Shown here: positions 6,610 to 9,033 of the stretch, piece by piece
Numbering within the stretch: position 1 is the stretch's first letter
Layout: every line of letters starts with the position of its first letter
NCBI GenBank assembly: GCA_049366815.1
Contig: JBMNCO010000215.1
Coordinates: forward strand, 1 to 9,033
Source of the DNA: CAYNYM01 sp049366815
GTDB lineage: Bacteria > Desulfobacterota > DSM-4660 > Desulfatiglandales > HGW-15
Direction of reading: 5' to 3'
DNA length: 9,033 nt
Program-made: the position numbers and the translations under genes
Notes under the pieces: generated by a model
Seen by the model: only the letters and a program-made list of their open reading frames with translations
Told to the model about the DNA's origin: nothing
Database searches by the model: none

Positions 6610-9033
6610 TTGTGTCTCCTTCTTTTTCTGCCAGAGTCCAACCATTGTCAACAGGAAGATCCATATGAAAGCGGGTGTCGTGACCCGGTTCGCTTTCTAC
6701 ACTCAATTCTCCGCCGTGTTCCTTCACAATACCGTAGCTGATGGAGAGTCCCAGGCCGGTGCCGATTTCCTTGAGCTTGGTCGTGAAGAATGGATCGAAG
6801 ATCCTTTCCCGGATGCCCAGCGGGATGCCGCCCCCGGCATCCTCCACGGTGGTCCGGATGAATCTCCGGCCCACCTTGGATATCTCTTGTGCATTGACCC
6901 TGAGTCGCTTTTCCGGGCTGAAGTCGGGAAAACGTTCATTCAGGGCGTCCCGGGCATTGGTCATGAGGTTCATCAGGACCTGCTGAATCTGCTGGCTCCG
7001 GCACTTGATCTTGGGCAGATCATCCGGGATTTGCACTTGCAGGTCTATCTGGTCGTGGCGCATGACGGTTCGGATCAAGGAGAGGACGGATGAGATAATA
7101 TCCGAGATCAGTGCCGGGCTGTGCGACTTTTTCTCATGCCTGGCAAATGTCAAAAGATTGCGAACGATACCGGCAATGCGATCGGTCTCGATCAGAATTT
7201 CCCGGGCGAAGGCCCTGGCAGGGCTTTCTTCTTCCGTCCGGTCCATGATCAACTGGGCATAGTTCATGATCCCGTTGATGGGATTGTTGATCTCATGGGC
7301 CACACCGCCTGCCAGGGTGCCGATGGACTCGATCTTCTGGGACTGCATGAGTTGTTCTTGAAGTTTTCGGATCTCGGTTATGTCACGGATATTGAGTACG
7401 ACACGCGCCACGCCTCCCTCCTCGTCCATCATGGGGAAGCCAGTGGCCATCAGGATCCTCCGCCCGTTTGCCGTCTGATCGATGATTTCCCTGTGATGGA
7501 GAGTCTGTCCGGAAAAGGCCTGGTCCAGCCAGGGCTTGATCTTCTCCCGGAAAACCCATTCCCCCATCACCTGGGGCACGGTGTGGCCAATGACCTCTTC
7601 CCGCCGCTTGTTGCGGTACCTCAAATAGCTTTCGTTGACCACTTCATAGACGTAATCTTTGTTGACGAGGGCCATCAGGTCCGGAGAAATCGACACAATG
7701 CGCTCATATTTTCGCAGCGCCTCCTCTGCCTGCTTACGGTCGGTGATGAAGCGTGCCTGTTGAAGATTTTGGTAGGCAGTCGTGGAAATCTGATCGGCCA
7801 GTTCAAAAAGTAGATTAGCCACTCTTCCAAAATGTTTTTTTGACATGACAGGCACTTCGTGGAACGCCTCAACAGCAGCTTCCTCATCAACTTCGATTTC
7901 CCGGGCATACTCCCGGACCCTGTCATCGGTCTGAGCTTCAGTGCGCACCTGTCCTATGCCCCAGTTTGCAATATGTTTCCCGCCCAAGGAAATGACCGTG
8001 CATGCATCCCAGAGCCCGGCGTTCAAACAGGGCACAATGACCGGACCCTCGGCAGAGACAAAACCGATTTCCGCATCGGATTTGCGACAGTTTGAAAGTC
8101 CCTTTTCAGTGCTTTGAATGATGTCCCTGCAGAGCCGGCAGAACTTGCTCGGCTGGGTGATGGGTGTCCCGTCTTCCCGGGTGATCAGTGAAGCCACGCC
8201 CGTGGCACTGGCGAACGCATCCTGAAGACGTTGAATAGCGTCGAGATTAAACAGGTCTTCAAATCTGATTCCGCCGGCGTTTTCCATGGGCATGGTCAAA
8301 GCCACAATGCGTTTTTCGAGGGCCTCTTCCGTGCGCTTTCGTACCGTGATGTCGAAGGCGCTCCCCATAAGATGCGGCCTGCCGTCAATCTCGATCCGCA
8401 ACCCCGTAAAATGGTGGGGAATCGTGCGGCCGTCCTTGGTCATGAGGCCCGCTTCGAATTCGGCATCTCCATCGGTGAACACATTCTGTGTCTTTTCCGC
8501 TTTGAGATCCCTTTCTTTTCCACCGAAGAGATCCGTCGGGCGCATGCGGCCGATCTCTTCGGGGGTATAGCCGGTGATTTTCTCAAAGCGTTTGTTCCAC
8601 CTGACGAAGTTTCCCTGTTGGTCAAAGACATAGAAAAGTCCGGGCATGCCGTCAATAATGGTATCGGCAAAGTGCTTCTCCCGGCGCAGTGCCTCCTCGG
8701 CCTGTTTGCGCTCCGTGATGTCGACATGGGATCCGGCCACACGCACGGTCTTCCCTTCCTTGTCCGTTTCAACGGCCTTCCCGCGGGCCAGGATCCAGCG
8801 CCATTCCCCGTTCTTTGCCTTGAACCTGAATCTAATGTCGAGTGGAATGTGTTCTTCCACCGTCCTCCGAGCGGCCTGTTCAGCGGCCTCGGCATCATCC
8901 GGGTGCAGCAATCGCCGCCAGCTCTCAAATGTGTGAGGGAATTCGTCAGGCTCGTATCCCAGCATGGTATAGTAGCGGGGACTGTAATAGACCTCATTTG
9001 TTCGTGTATCCCAATCCCAGATGCCGTCGGAGG
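6602..9033 (-). CDS. Multi-sensor histidine kinase: PAS-PAS-PocR-PAS-HisKA-HATPase (N-terminus outside window)
   Basis: The frame is open to the right edge, so the gene begins beyond base 9033; 809 residues are visible, numbered here from the edge. PAS domain 1 covers about 1-110 (IWDWD at the start, closing with VDITERKQAEEAL). PAS domain 2 is about 117-230. A PocR ligand-binding domain is about 256-427, with cysteines C298, C301, C315, C335 and C344 and the GGKHIANWGIGQV segment typical of the family. PAS domain 3 is about 440-553. The HisKA box has H579 (GVAHEINN). The ATPase has its N box at N688-N692, G1 DAGGG (731-735), F box FDPFFTTK (745-752) and G2 GTGLGL (757-762). No membrane segment is visible, so cytosolic sensing is likely. 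PocR domains are known from the propanediol regulator PocR and are predicted to sense small hydrocarbon derivatives; this ligand is unknown. The internal ATG at 8965 is not the start, because PAS sequence continues upstream. The stop TAA (6602-6604) overlaps the hybrid kinase start. Confidence 0.95.
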   Translation of the reverse strand, partial: SDGIWDWDTRTNEVYYSPRYYTMLGYEPDEFPHTFESWRRLLHPDDAEAAEQAARRTVEEHIPLDIRFRFKAKNGEWRWILARGKAVETDKEGKTVRVAGSHVDITERKQAEEALRREKHFADTIIDGMPGLFYVFDQQGNFVRWNKRFEKITGYTPEEIGRMRPTDLFGGKERDLKAEKTQNVFTDGDAEFEAGLMTKDGRTIPHHFTGLRIEIDGRPHLMGSAFDITVRKRTEEALEKRIVALTMPMENAGGIRFEDLFNLDAIQRLQDAFASATGVASLITREDGTPITQPSKFCRLCRDIIQSTEKGLSNCRKSDAEIGFVSAEGPVIVPCLNAGLWDACTVISLGGKHIANWGIGQVRTEAQTDDRVREYAREIEVDEEAAVEAFHEVPVMSKKHFGRVANLLFELADQISTTAYQNLQQARFITDRKQAEEALRKYERIVSISPDLMALVNKDYVYEVVNESYLRYRNKRREEVIGHTVPQVMGEWVFREKIKPWLDQAFSGQTLHHREIIDQTANGRRILMATGFPMMDEEGGVARVVLNIRDITEIRKLQEQLMQSQKIESIGTLAGGVAHEINNPINGIMNYAQLIMDRTEEESPARAFAREILIETDRIAGIVRNLLTFARHEKKSHSPALISDIISSVLSLIRTVMRHDQIDLQVQIPDDLPKIKCRSQQIQQVLMNLMTNARDALNERFPDFSPEKRLRVNAQEISKVGRRFIRTTVEDAGGGIPLGIRERIFDPFFTTKLKEIGTGLGLSISYGIVKEHGGELSVESEPGHDTRFHMDLPVDNGWTLAEKEGDTNG

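Noticed and set aside
7121..7813. 230-codon + strand frame opposite the PocR kinase
   Set aside because: Antisense to the conserved kinase core and third PAS domain; no recognisable domain and no ribosome binding site of its own.

Overview
The window looks like a chromosomal stretch from a deltaproteobacterial-type organism (Desulfobacterota or a relative). This is judged by eye from moderately high GC, strong AGGAGG-type ribosome binding sites, a UPF0261 protein, a Tyr/Pro-rich secreted protein of a type I associate with that group, and two large cytosolic multidomain histidine kinases. No marker gene fixes the taxon. I see no tRNA, rRNA, CRISPR array, transposase or integrase.

Layout, left to right. 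Bases 1-362 hold the C-terminal end of a UPF0261 (Tm-1-like) protein on the + strand. About 490 bases without a recognisable gene follow; they contain some inverted and direct repeats. A + strand cluster then begins: a small ORF (851-1000) that looks like the decapitated start of a short coiled-coil protein, an ABC1/UbiB-type atypical kinase (927-2576), a 10-codon mini-ORF (2591-2623), an AI-2E/PerM-type permease (2623-3759) and a small secreted, possibly lipid-anchored protein (3929-4366). A structured leader of about 170 bases precedes the last gene. On the - strand, converging on this cluster, are two overlapping signalling genes. A PAS-PAS-PocR-PAS histidine kinase (6602 to beyond the right edge) is upstream, and a REC-GAF-histidine kinase-REC hybrid (4408-6609) is downstream, overlapping by 8 bases.

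Working together. The UbiB-like kinase and the permease are close (46 bases) and coupled by the mini-ORF, so they are probably co-transcribed; both are membrane-associated, but a joint function is only inferred. The two kinases are translationally coupled and carry five phosphotransfer-relevant modules (two kinase cores, two receivers and a PocR sensor) but no DNA-binding or enzymatic output. They look like the input and middle part of a phosphorelay whose final regulator lies elsewhere.

Most of the window is ordinary. The points worth a second look are the truncated small gene in front of the UbiB-like kinase, the mini-ORF with a textbook ribosome binding site, the two mutually exclusive hairpins before the secreted-protein gene, and the cysteine-rich PocR and GAF sensors in the kinase pair.
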